Notes under the pieces: generated by a model
Database searches by the model: none
What the model was told of the DNA's origin: nothing
The model's input: the letters and a program-made list of their open reading frames with translations, nothing else
NCBI GenBank assembly: GCA_001792895.1
Contig: MARA01000001.1
Location: 2,046,001 to 2,110,000, forward strand
DNA length: 64,000 bases
Source: Lentinus brumalis
Taxonomy: Eukaryota > Basidiomycota > Agaricomycetes > Polyporales > Polyporaceae
Reading direction: 5' to 3'
Shown: piece by piece, positions 1-10,458 of the stretch
How the letters are laid out: each line of letters starts with the position of its first letter
How positions within the stretch are numbered: position 1 is the first letter of the stretch
Position numbers and translations under genes: made by a program

Positions 1-449
1 GGACGGGGTTAGAACAGACGGGGCAATAATGGTAGCCGGATTGGTTGGTTCGATCATGGTGGTTCGGTTTGAAGAGGAGAAAGACGCTTGAAAGTTCGCC
101 CGCTTATATAGGTGGGGCCAAAACAATCACGTGTTTGATGACTAGCTCCCGATTTTCGCCGATCGGGGAAGTTGATTCGCCGATGACAATGCCGAATCAA
201 CCCGAGAGAGACCGAATCAACCCGCGAATCAACCTGAGATAACCGAACCAGTTCGTCTGCCTGCTCCTTACATAGGTTCGGATTGAACGCCTCCACTACT
301 TACTTGCTTCCGACCAAACTCTGACATTGCTTCATTTGCAACCTGGTCTCCCTGCTGTCACTATTAATTGCTACTGGTCAGTGTGGTTTGTTGATTGTCT
401 TCTTGATGACCGCCCTAAAGCTTACACTTGAGTACTAGCAGTAAACTAG
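1..449. other. Upstream intergenic segment with repeated CGAATCAAC motif
   Basis: No convincing coding frame is visible. The segment lies upstream of the first F-box gene, so promoter or 5' UTR function is possible. The 9-mer CGAATCAAC occurs on the plus strand at 193, 213 and 225 and in inverted form at 171-179, four copies within 63 bp. The two short open frames on opposite strands here show no recognisable domain. Confidence 0.4.
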
Positions 450-1833
450 ATGGTTGGTGTGAAGACATGGAATTATCTTCCGGTCGAGCTCCTGGATATG
501 GTCCTCGAAAACACGGAACCCGAGACCCAAAAATTATGCAGTCTCGTGTGCCGCGAGTGGTTAGAAGTTAGCCGCAGACATATTTTCGACGCCGTCGCTG
601 TCCGGTCGGACACGTCATTCGACACCTTCCTCCAGTTTCTGACCACGCACCCCCACATCAGTCACCATATTCGCAAAATGCACCTCCTTGGGCCTGAACA
701 TAATCCCCCGATGTCACCTAACCCGTTTCCTTCCATAGAGTCCTCTAACGCTTGTCGATCTTGCGACATCCGCGCCGAACGTCTTCTGCATCAAGCTCAA
801 AACCGTACGGCTGGTCGATGTCCGGCAGATGAGAGGGCCCGCCTCGCATCCCTGCCAGGCCCCATCCAGCTCACAGACATCAGTCTCACTTCATATTCTC
901 TCGGGCCCACATTCGACCATTGCCCCTTCGCGATTGTGCGCCTGTTCTACCTGTTCGAGGCGGAGATGATGCAGATTGAGCTATCCAGCCGCTGGGGTTC
1001 ATCTCCTTTGAAAGAAGCCGACGACAAACCCCCTGCAGTCGTGGTGCCATGATACGTCCATCAGCAGGGCCTCTGCTTGAAGAAGATTCGCGACACACGA
1101 CCGACGTATCTCTTGGCCCTCACCGGATTCCTTGTCCCCGGCTCCCTGCACCTGCTGCACCTTGCCTTCGAAAATTGGTCGCACTGCGAGGAGATGGGCC
1201 GCTTTCTCAAGCACGTTGGCGAGTTCATCACCGACTTCACGATTACCTTTGGTCATGCGCTGAGCTACTTCGAGTTTCGGCAACATATCCGTGCGTGCTC
1301 TTCCTCCGGTTCTGCCGTGTGGTGGTTCATAGAGCTTGTCGCTGACTGGCGATCATATCTCCGATGAGCAGCGACCGAGGAGGAGTGGGCGTCGTACGGT
1401 TTCTCCCACCTCAGGAACCTCTAAGCTCCGCTTCGACCTCGATGAACCGCTGACATGCAACTTCGCCAATGAGCCCAAAAGCTGGCTGGACAGCGCCGGC
1501 ATCCCGCGGTTCCTCGCCTGCTTTCCGCGCACCTTGCCTCTGCGCGACGGGGTCGACATCGACCTTCGATACGTGGGCGACATCGTGGTCCACGGCTACG
1601 GCATGGTGAAGCCGCGCCCGGAGATCGACGACGCGCTCCTCCGCTTCGAGAACTTGGACCTGGTGGCACTCTGCCCCAGCTCAAGCTATGGCTGCGACCT
1701 AGCTGTGGACATCGGCGCGGAGGCGTTTCCGAGGCTGTGGGAGACGCGCAAGCTGGCGTGCATGGACGAGGTGGAGGAGAGCTGCTGGTGCGTGCTTGTC
1801 TCGCTGTCAGACCTCTTCTGTTCTGACCCATGA
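450..1833 (+). pseudogene. F-box domain protein, degenerate copy 1
   Basis: The start MVGVKTWNYLPVELLDMV followed by CSLVCREW and a basic HIF motif is an N-terminal F-box, the Skp1-binding adaptor of SCF ubiquitin ligases; the rest aligns by eye with two paralogues at about 15.0-16.3 kb and 18.8-26.5 kb. Against them this copy has several lesions. The frame is left near 735-745 and regained near 825-835. A TGA at 1050-1052 replaces the Trp kept in the third paralogue (VVPWRVRHQG). About two bases are missing near 1420 where the others read LSKLRFDL. The C-terminal part (SAGIPRFLACFPR, DGVDIDLRYVGDI, FENLDLVALCPSS) is still legible. A conserved donor-like GT after the CW codons suggests that a short last exon once followed. 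Lesions this numerous make alternative splicing unlikely. I infer a non-functional gene. Confidence 0.75.
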
Positions 1834-2033
1834 ACGCTAGTCCGTAGATCCGTTCATGCTCAAATACACTCCCGCCTCTGTGCTGGGGCGCCTTCTAGGA
1901 ATAGGGTCTCGAGGGTCGCTACGGCGGACGCGGCGATACAGTAGGGCAGTCTATACCCTCACGGCTCAGGGGGTACTTTTGCGTGTACAAGACCGAACCA
2001 TTGATTGATATTGGAACATTGACAACGGGTAGC

Positions 2034-3165
2034 TCACTGTGGAGACACGGTCCCCGTGCTGATTCCTCCTGCGGCGCTTTCAACAAACACGCCCGAGTAC
2101 AGAAGAGCTTCGGTCGTGCCCTCCTGGATCCCGAAATGCACGACGTCGTTCTGGTTCGCCGGTGAGTCGGCGGGGTTGACGATGGGAAGCTACGTCCCTC
2201 ACATCCGTCAGCGCGGCAAGCGCATGACGTGCTCGGTCGACGCACCTTGAGCACAGTGAAGTGGAAGTCTCCTCGGCCGGCAGCTCCGGACGCTGCAGTG
2301 GGGTTCTGGACTGTAGCTGTGACGGGCTGGAGGGTCGCGGCGTCTTGCGAGTAGAAGACGGCGAGCGTCCGGGCGTTCCAGTCGACCTCCACGGCGAAGT
2401 TGTCCCAGACATCCGCGGTGAAGGGCGTGCTGAACAGAACGTTCAGCGCGTGGTCGAGGACCTTGAAGGAGTGCGCGTTCGGAACGGGCAGTGGGCCGGT
2501 AGGGTTCGTGAACGGCGATCCTGTGGATGACGGACGCGTTCATGTTGTGAAACCCTCGAGGACTAGCAGTGCCTACCGAGTTGAAGCTCAAAGATATGCG
2601 AGCCGTCGTTCGGCTCGATGAAGACGATCTGGTACTCGTGGCTGTAGTTCAGGGGCCGAGACGCGTCCTGCTTGACGGAAAAGTGGAAGACGGTCGTCCC
2701 CGTTTCCATCTGAGTGATGAGGACGTCGTGCTGGCCGTTGACCGCTGCGATGATGTCCGTGCGGCGAAAGCCATTCTGAGGGCTACCACCTCCGGGGATG
2801 AACACGGAGCTGTTGTCGATGGAGACCGAGATGACTTGCTCCGCGATGTCGCCCCAAAGTGCAGTTGGGGCGATAGTGTCCCCGAGGAGTTGGGAGTACT
2901 GTGATCCCTTCAGTGTCACCTTCCAGCAGCCTGCAGCGTCGTGCTCACATGGGAGGCGGGCTCTGACCCTTTGACGACTCTGAGATCTAATCAGAACTGC
3001 GAACGTATGAGAGTTGAGACCGCGAGGTGCGTACGTCAGGAACGGGCCTGTTGAAGAGTCGAGGTAGGTATCGGTCAGATTGAGCGGCGCACGCCCGTCC
3101 CAGATGACGGGCGTTGCCAAAGCACACGCAATGTATAGAACAGCTGAAGCAAATAGGCCGAGCAT
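2034..3165 (-). CDS. Secreted glycoside hydrolase family 131 (GH131) protein
   Basis: Predicted extracellular beta-glucanase; characterised GH131 enzymes have broad endo/exo beta-1,3/1,6/1,4-glucanase activity on fungal and plant cell-wall glucans. Spliced model: exons 3165-2577, 2520-2246 and 2189-2034; introns of 56 nt each with GT and AG ends; total 340 codons, in frame. Residues 1-18 (MLGLFASAVLYIACALAT) form a signal peptide. GH131-like landmarks follow in order: VIWDGRAPLNLT, LDSSTGPFLT, SVSIDNSSVFIPGGG, QNGFRRTDIIA, ETGTTVFHFSV, HEYQIVFIEPNDGSH, FKVLDHALNVLFSTPFTADV, FAVEVDWNARTLAVFYS and DVVHFGIQEGTTEALLYSG. Oddity: about 30-35 residues after LDSSTGPFLT have no counterpart in the family pattern I know and could be a retained 90-nt intron (GTCTCA...CTGCAG), though the donor is weak. 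No carbohydrate-binding module is seen. Confidence 0.8.
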
Positions 3166-3416
3166 AGTGCAAGTTCTTAGCTTCGCACAGTCAGTGGCAC
3201 CCAGCGCCCTTTACTTATAGTGCATGCTGGAGTTTCTGAGGGCCTACCGTGGATTAACCCCGGGCCTGTCGCCAATGATGGGCAACCCGGAGATCGACCG
3301 TGTCAGATGGTGGAGGGACATGATCGTGTATGTGGAGCCCCTGCAGATCCGAGTATTGAAGACAAGTGATACCATGCATGAGTCTAATTGCTCCAACAAG
3401 TCCCCACTGTCTTCTT

Positions 3417-6179
3417 TCACGGAAGCTCGAGGAAGAGAGGGAGAAGCGCTGTGAAGTTGGGCGTGCCGACGCCCGTGACTGGATCCCATCCTTCCGTGCT
3501 GTTGCAGAAGGTCAGCAACACCGAAGTTAGACGACTTAGAGTTTACTCACGAGGTGAAGCCGGGTGTGTCTAGAGGTAGTAATTCCGCCAGAGTCAGAGT
3601 ACGCGCAAGTGCGAAGTATTGTGTACATACTGCAGCCCCGGTTTCCTCCGGTGGTGATGTCATGGAAAGCACTGGAGAACTTCTCGGAATAGATCTGTGC
3701 ACACGCATGTCAATGAATGGTTTCATGGGCGGGAGATGTTTGCCGTCTTACAGCAGGGTTGATGAAACCTAGAGGTCTATGTCAGATGGCGACGTCCACA
3801 ATCCATGAGTGTTTCCACATACCGACAGGACCCTTCCCGGCCGCCAGGCGAGCATCGTTGATAAGCGTGATCATAGAGCCGACCACTGGGGCCGAACACG
3901 ACGTGCCGAAGACCAGGACGAATTCCCCAGCAACCGCTGCGAAGGAACGGTTCAGTAGACGAATAGTGACAACTATCCATACGAGTCTCACCGACGGCAT
4001 AGTTTGCGCTTCATAAGATTCGTGTCAGCCAATCTCGCACAATCCACAGGCTTGACAGCATGGCTCACCCGTTTGCAGACAAGTCAGGGAAGCCACGAGC
4101 CTACGAATAGTCGGTGAGCCCTTTGATACGAGTCAACCTTCGAGGAGAGACATACTTTGCCACTGTTGTTGAACTGAGCGCTGGTGAACGGCGGAGGGTG
4201 ATTCTTTAGGAAGTTGTTGACAGCAGCTGTCTGGTAGTCCGGGATCTCGAAAAAGTTGCTGAATCCTCCACCGCTGAAGATGACCTGTTCGCATGCTCCC
4301 TCAGGGTCATTCACCGTCGATCCAGGGTTCACCTGCGTCGCCCCCACTGCAGTAACGAACGGGCAGCTGGCTGGGAAGTCGGGGTTGAAGCGTTTTCCGT
4401 TACGCGCAGGTTGGCCTAGCGAAGGCACGGGTAATCTCAGCAGCGAGGAGACGATGACGACGTAGAACACGTACCGTTGGCGTTGAGACAGACACCACCG
4501 TTGCCGGCAACACCGTCGTCTCCGGAACTGTACAGCACTGTCGTCCCCAACAAGCCGAGCTTGCCGTACTCGGCGCACTGGCGTGCAGCATATGCGCGAG
4601 TAGCTGAAGCCTCATCTGAACCATAGGATGCGGATACAACGAATGGCGGTGTCAAGATGCCACAAGACTCGGGACCTGCGAGAGAATAAGGACCTGTTCA
4701 ATCAGCCCAGTATCCGTTATAGACTGGCCTTTGAAACCGCCTGGAAGCGGGTCTGGGTAGATACCATCCTAAATGCTAGTAAGGATCCGGAACAAGGGTG
4801 AAGAGTAGGACGTAAATGTACCTGCGTAGGATCATCGCCTCCTTCAAAGGTACAGAAAGAACCATCGACGGCGTCCAGCCAATTATTGAACGATGCGCCT
4901 GGCACAGAACTTTGAGCTGGAAGTCCCAACTATGCAACGCGCAGAGAGACCCACCCTCAACGAGGTCGCCGGTCTGCAGCAGCAAGATCGGCTGGGGTTA
5001 GTGAGACCGAAAGCATATTGCAGGTCAAGGTCGCTCTCTCCATTGGTGTCGAAGCCTTGGTCGTCGGTCTGATCGACGCCTGATAGCACTTCAGTGTGTG
5101 CACGAAGTCCACGGGTGAGAGTCTCGCTCACCTCCGTCGATGGAGATCAAGATAGGCTTCGTCCCAACCTGACTCGGAGAGAAGTTCCTGCAAAGCGCGG
5201 CACATGAGAATTGACGATGCTGCGTCCCATTCGTGGGCCGGCCTGCTTACGCGAAAAACATGTCCAGGTCGCTCTGGAGAAACGCTTGCGGAGTGAACTC
5301 GACTGTGTGTCGCAGTCTCAGTATCTTGAATGTACTGAATTGAGAGGGAAGACTCACGGATGCCGAAGGTGTTCTTGTCGGTCGAGACAGGCGTGTGGTC
5401 AATCGAGTACAGCGCCCGCAAGCAATCGAGCGTGATCGTCTCGTCGCAGTTCTCGAGACTCGGGGTGATCGTAACCTTGCGCCCGTCCGTCTTCGGCCCA
5501 GTCCGAATGTGCGTGGAGGGACGCTCGAAGGCCCGCTTCTGCAACTGGTCGGGCGACGGAACACGGTGGAGGAAGTGCACGCTAGGCTTGATCAATTCGA
5601 TATGCGGGCGGATGGACTCCGGGACAGAGTACGACTGGCAGCCTGCAAGTCGCATCGGCGTCGATCAAGATCCAATCTCGACTCCCATATGTCGGGTGGA
5701 CACTCACCGATCTGTTCGGCACCAGACTCGTGCGTGTAGACGTGGTACTCCGCGTCGATGAGAGCCTCGGCTTCTTCGACAGTCGCGTTGAACGCGATCC
5801 AACCTTTGCTCGCGCTCATCCGCAGCCGCTCCTTCTCGATGCCCGACTCAACGAGCCACTTCGTCACGCGTGCGACGGTCTCGGCACTCGGGGCGAACGT
5901 GTCGACGACGTCCTGTGGAGAGAAGTGTTTCCCGTAGCTCGGCGACAGCGGATGCGATACCGACATCAGCATGTCCTCGAGCTTGTCGAGGTTGCTCTGC
6001 GCGAGCCCGAGCCGCATGGGCAGGATCGCCGTCGGGTCGAGGCGGCGCGAGCGCACCCAGTCGAGAGGCTCCGCGGCACGCCTCTCGTGTACGACCAAGT
6101 CAGAGCGGCGTTGACGGGAGGGGACTGCGGACGCGAGAGCGACCAGAGACAGCGCCCACGCGAGGCCTGCGAGACGCAT
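3417..6179 (-). CDS. Sedolisin (peptidase S53), tripeptidyl-peptidase type; one apparent frameshift
   Basis: Predicted secreted acid serine-carboxyl peptidase made as a zymogen. The start at 6179 gives a signal peptide (MRLAGLAWALSLVALASA); the upstream in-frame ATG at 6332 would hide it. A pro-kumamolisin prodomain follows (ILPMRLGLAQSNLDKLEDML, SPSYGKHFS). Catalytic Glu and Asp lie in GESDLDLQY (E-x3-D) near 5035, the oxyanion Asp in YSSGDDGV near 4525, and the nucleophile Ser in FGTSCSAP near 3905. The C-terminal calcium-site pattern FHDITTGGNRGC then GWDPVTGVGTPNF is present. About eleven short introns can be spliced by eye; one (4676-4728) needs a GC-AG donor. The only break is between GLTN and ILLLQTGDLVEG, where the run of four G at 4994-4997 would need a fifth to keep frame. 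The final exon ends FLELP-stop at 3417. It is either a very recent pseudogene or a sequence error. Confidence 0.85.
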
Positions 6180-6949
6180 CTTGCCAAGGAGTGATGTGAG
6201 GGGAGTCAGGGAGAGAGCTGCAGGCTCCGGGTGGAGGTGCGTCCTGCTCTTTCGATGCAGCGCCCTCCTCCGACTATAAAGCCTGCACCGAGACATGTAT
6301 AGCACTCGTAGCATGCGGCGCACGATGTGCACGCGATGCGCAGATGCGAGAGTTCGCTGACTTGAGTCATTCCTGGTATATGGTATGTGAACGCGATGTC
6401 ATTTCCGCACACACCCAATAGGACTCACCATACCACAGGAACTGTCGACCGCTCTTGCGAAACCACTGCGTTGGTCATGGAATCCCCATGCCCACATGAC
6501 AGAAGATCCTGCCTCCGAGTTGTTAGGATCGACGGTAACAGTCAGCGAATCGCACCGTGTAGTTCTCCGTATAGGACGAAGTGTTTGAGCCCTCGGATTG
6601 GGACCCAGGATTGTGAGAACCGGACTAGGTGGGCCTGGGAACCACTCGCTCAGTCCACTTTAGCCGACTTATCACAATTCCTTACACCCCCGATAGCAAG
6701 CGATAAGAATGTAATTTCGTCTCAGGAGCACCCACGACATCCAGCAAGAATATGCCGCCGACCTTTAGTCTGGTCAGCGATCTTCAAGGCGACGAAGAGT
6801 CAACTGGGCGTACCGTCGGACGTCTCTTGAGCTCTCAGTGGCGAGATTCCTTAGGAAGTCCACGTTGTCGTCGAGTACTTCAGAGCGAACGATAGCTGGA
6901 TATCAAGAAGACTAGCGATTACACTACAATACAACAAACCGAAGGATCT
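6180..6949. other. Intergenic between sedolisin and Ssr4
   Basis: This holds the sedolisin 5' flank and the Ssr4 3' flank; the two genes are in tandem on the minus strand. Short frames here have no recognisable domain. A TATA-like CTATAAAG (minus strand) occurs near 6274-6281, about 95-100 bp upstream of the chosen sedolisin ATG, which fits a core promoter there. Nothing else is recognised. Confidence 0.4.
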
Positions 6950-9533
6950 CTAGTCGGTGGTCTCGGCGATGGCCAAGCCGTCCATAGGGACATCTCGTAG
7001 CTCCCCGGCGGCAGACGCCGCCGCTTCTTTTCGTGCTGCTGACTTGCTCTTGAGGTCCTCCACTTCCGCAGTCAGCGTGGCCTACCGACTGGTCAGAAAC
7101 GCCTAAACTACCAATGACCAGACGAGACGTACCACTTTCTCTTCCAGATCCGAGAGCTTGAACATTGAAAACGGTGGCGGCGGTGGCGCGGCCTTCTTAT
7201 CGCCTGTGGAAACCCACGGTCAGCGAACGTTCATGCTGATGCGGTGAGCCTACCCACCGAAGGCGGCGTACATGAACACCTCGTTCATGAATTCGTGGTT
7301 ACGACGATACCGTGTGAGTGCTAGTGTCCGGGTAGCGATGGTCTCGGACTCGTCTATAGTCAGAATTTGAGCGTTCAACAGGATGTCAGGTCGTCTAAAC
7401 TCATGCACGCACCTGCAGAGTCATCTTCTTCCACGATACGCGCAGCAGCCTGCTGCTGGCCCATGCTTACTGCCCGTTGCCGCCGCCTCTCCAGCGCCTC
7501 CATGTTGCTGTTCTGCTGCGCAAGCATCGCTTGTGGGTTTCCAGGAATGGGCATTCCGGGGACACCGTAGCTCATGCCAGGACGCCCTGGACCATGAGGC
7601 ATAGGCGCACCTTCTTGTCCGGGGAACACCTTCTGGCCTTGTCGTGGGCCCATGACGAAGATCGCGGGCTCGTTGACGGGGCGGAGGGGGTAGTTGCGCA
7701 CCGGCTGGTTCATGCCCGGGACGATCGCTGGGACCGCGCATTTCAGCAACGACGGGAGAGCTCGGGAAACAGGTGAGCGACATACGATTCGCCTGTCCGC
7801 GGGAGTAGTGAACGAGGACAAGTTGCGGATGGCCGCCCTTCTGCAGCCTGTATCGCCTGCGAACGCGGTAGGCCATGCTGTCAATGCCGGGAATGAACCC
7901 AAACTTGACTTCCGCCACCTCGAGTTCCTGGATGGTGATAACGATGGTCAGTGCTCACAACTCAATCATGCGGACGCATCTTAAGAACGACAGATGGAAA
8001 CGAACGCCTTCGACCATAACGATACCTGTTATAACACTTTCTGGATACGTTCCGGATGTTCATTTCAATACACATGCGGCATCACGTGAATTGCCCTTGC
8101 TCGCTGCATGGCAGTGCGGTGTCCAGAAATCATCAAGCATCGAGACTTGTCTTTCTCAGCCATTTTATACCAGACATCCCATGAACGAAGCTAACCCGCC
8201 GTCTGGTCAAGCACCACGGGAGATATGGAGCTTATATCGCCTGGTCCGAAAAGTATCGGAGAGGTGATATCGCACCCGCAACTTTCCGAACGCGCGTTCT
8301 TCCCCTCGCACAAAAATAAAACGAGCGGGTCGTTTTCAATGTCACCGATTGTTGAGGCGGAGGACCGTGCACGTGGATTGTGCAAGTAGAAGTTCCCCAG
8401 CCCACCGGAATTCCCTCTCGTTCACTCTGCCGCCTGCTCTGCTTCCAATGGCTGACATGCACGCGATTGGAGCGTGTGACTTCCGCTCGAAGGAGGTTCA
8501 TTAGAGCCCAACACGGCGGGCAAAGCGCGATGTTCCCCTCTGTAACAGGGCAAAAAACCCCGTAACAGGTCTGTCGAATGTAACTTTTCACAGGCCTTTT
8601 ACCTCCTTTGGGGCCAAATCACGGGGAAATTTTACCTTTGACCACAATGGCACTGGCCTGTTACGAGGTGGAACATCCTGCAATGCCCGCCGTGCAACCC
8701 GTATTGACCAGCTTCCACGTGCGACCAACCCTCCCCTCGTCACATGCAGCTACTCGCTCACAGAGACGAAAGGGACTGAGAGTGGTCTATAGGCGAAAAG
8801 GCCGGCCGGCTGAGCTCCAAATCCACCAGTGTTATGTATACTTCAACGCGAACATGACACCCATCTGACCGCGTCCCGGCTGCGCAAGTACCCAGAGTGG
8901 GCGGCCTTCAAGGTTCGCAAAAAAATATCAAGCCTCTCCTGCAGGATACACGCGTAGACGGCCTCAACCGTCAGACGGACCAAACTCTACTGGTGATGCA
9001 TGCAATGGTCCCTCTCCCCGTTCCGAAGTCTTCACATACAGACGTACACAGGTCACGGACACCTCTCTTTTCGGTCCAAAGTGTACCGAAGCCTTCGCGG
9101 AACGAGGAGAGAGAAAGAACGGCAACACACACCGAGAACTGACGACGCGCTGCGCCACCACTCCGAAACCTCCGTTTGACAGCCATGATTGGTACTCACT
9201 CGTCCATCTTGTTGCGGTATAGTATATCTCTGTTCCCTGTCCTGGTACACAATCCCGTCGATCGGGAAGCCAAGTTGGGGTGTCTGGAATATCAGGAACA
9301 GCTGGCCCTCTGCACTGGTCGTCGGTCAGCACTGTTTCACTAGAGAACGAAGTCTGCTACGCACCGGAAGGCTTGTCAATGTACCCCCACACAAACGGCG
9401 TATTCTGCGAAAGTTGAATGGCGCGAACGAGCATTGCTACCGCGTTCTCGTTCGGTATGTTCGGATGTGGTCCCAGTGCTTCCGGATACCGAAGACATAG
9501 GCCCTCAGCCTGTGCCTGGGGAGGTAGCGCCAT
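6950..9533 (-). CDS. ssr4: SWI/SNF and RSC chromatin-remodelling complex subunit Ssr4
   Basis: Nuclear subunit shared by the SWI/SNF and RSC nucleosome remodellers in fission yeast (Ssr4 family, formerly DUF1750). Model: exons 9533-9365, 9309-9200, 7927-7786, 7727-7413, 7353-7258, 7203-7133 and 7081-6950; 345 codons, in frame throughout. The N-terminal domain reads NTPFVWGYIDKPSEGQLFLI, PIDGIVYQDREQRYTIPQQ, then LEVAEVKFGFIPGIDSMAYR and GGHPQLVLVHYSRG. The centre is Pro/Met/Gly-rich (NQPVRNYPLRPVNEPAIFVM). The C-terminal part has LTRYRRNHEFMNEVF and a short coiled coil (LEEKVATLTAEVEDLKSKS). Five introns are 51-59 nt; the one between exons 2 and 3 is 1272 nt (7928-9199), yet the protein reads naturally across it (QQDGR then ELEVAEV). 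It is divergent from the HIT gene with a 268-bp gap. The family call is from memory of the motif pattern. Confidence 0.75.
8541..8665. repeat. Short inverted repeat inside the long Ssr4 intron
   Basis: CGTAACAGG at 8561-8569 is matched by its reverse complement CCTGTTACG at 8657-8665, and a near copy TGTAACAGG sits at 8541-8549. The roughly 105-bp span could be a small MITE-like remnant or a chance hairpin. No target-site duplication was identified. Confidence 0.3.
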
Positions 9534-9801
9534 AAAAGTCGTTCAAAGGTTGACACTGAGCAGATCTGAAGCACGGAGATGTGTAGGAGACTGGAGTCGG
9601 ATTCTGAGATGAGGACGAGGAGAGCTCAACACATACTTTGGGCGCCTCCACTACACCCGTGAATTGAGAGCCACGTGGTACAAGCGCCAGGGTGGCGGCC
9701 CGGCCATGCCGTCCCAGATAAGACAGCCAGTCCGACAGAGAGGTCGGTGCTTGTCATTGCTGCTTGATCAGTACTTTCATCCTCAGTTCTACTCAGTAAG
9801 A
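9534..9801. promoter_or_regulatory. Divergent promoter between Ssr4 and the HIT gene
   Basis: The 268 bp between the two divergent start codons must carry both promoters and 5' UTRs. No TATA box or well-known factor site stands out. The assignment rests on gene layout only. Confidence 0.45.
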
Positions 9802-10458
9802 ATGGCAGCAAAGTACGCACGTAATTGGACGCAGAACTACGGAGGCATTGCTAACTCTACGTGACAGGTCGTTGGCGAGTTGCATCTTTTGCAAGATCAT
9901 CAAAGGTACTCCTAGAGCTGGAGAAGAGAAGCACTCGTATCTTGACACTATGTTTGAATTCAGGCGAGATCCCAAGCTTCAAGCTTGTGGAGACGGACAC
10001 CGTCCTCTCCTTCCTTGACATCGGCCCTCTGTCCAAGGGCCACGCGCTGATCATCCCGAAGTGTACGTCTGCCAAAGCGCAGCATGCTACGGTAGTAACG
10101 GATGCCCCATTTACACACAATACAGACCATGCAGAGAAGCTTCACGAGCTTCCCGACGAATACTTCGCGGACGTGCTCCCGACGGCCAAGAAGATCGCCC
10201 TTGCGCTCAACGCCGAGAACTACAACCTCCTGCAGGTGGGTAGCTGTCCACAGATCTCTGTTCATGATATGTATCCAACTTATCACACCTCAGAACAACG
10301 GACGCATCGCTCACCAGGAGGTCGACCATGTCCACTTCCACGTCATCCCCAAGCCCGCCCCCGGTGACAATGAGGGCCTCGTCATCGGCTGGCCTGTCCA
10401 GAAACTCACCATGGACGAGCTCAAGAAGCTGCAGGAGGAGCTCCTGAAGAAGCTCTGA
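9802..10458 (+). CDS. HIT-family protein (histidine triad nucleotide hydrolase, HINT-like)
   Basis: Predicted purine nucleoside phosphoramidase-type hydrolase, as in yeast Hnt1. Model: exons 9802-9812, 9868-9905, 9964-10062, 10126-10235 and 10294-10458; 140 aa, all junctions in frame with GT-AG introns of 55-63 nt. The first exon is only 11 nt (ATG GCA GCA AA), which fixes the start. The protein opens SLASCIFCKIIKGEIPSFK, a classic HIT N-terminus, continues LSFLDIGPLSKGHALIIPK and YNLLQNNGRIAHQEV, and carries the histidine triad HVHFHVIPKP. The usual length of the family matches. No signal peptide or membrane segment is seen, so it is probably cytosolic or nuclear. Confidence 0.92.

Noticed and set aside
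54..296. Overlapping frames on both strands at the window start as genes
   Set aside because: No domain, no splice context and no start context; they overlap a repeated-motif region.
450..1833. Rescuing F-box copy 1 with introns
   Set aside because: The distances between breaks are too short (under 30 nt) or lack usable GT-AG pairs, and the paralogues keep continuous frame through the same places.
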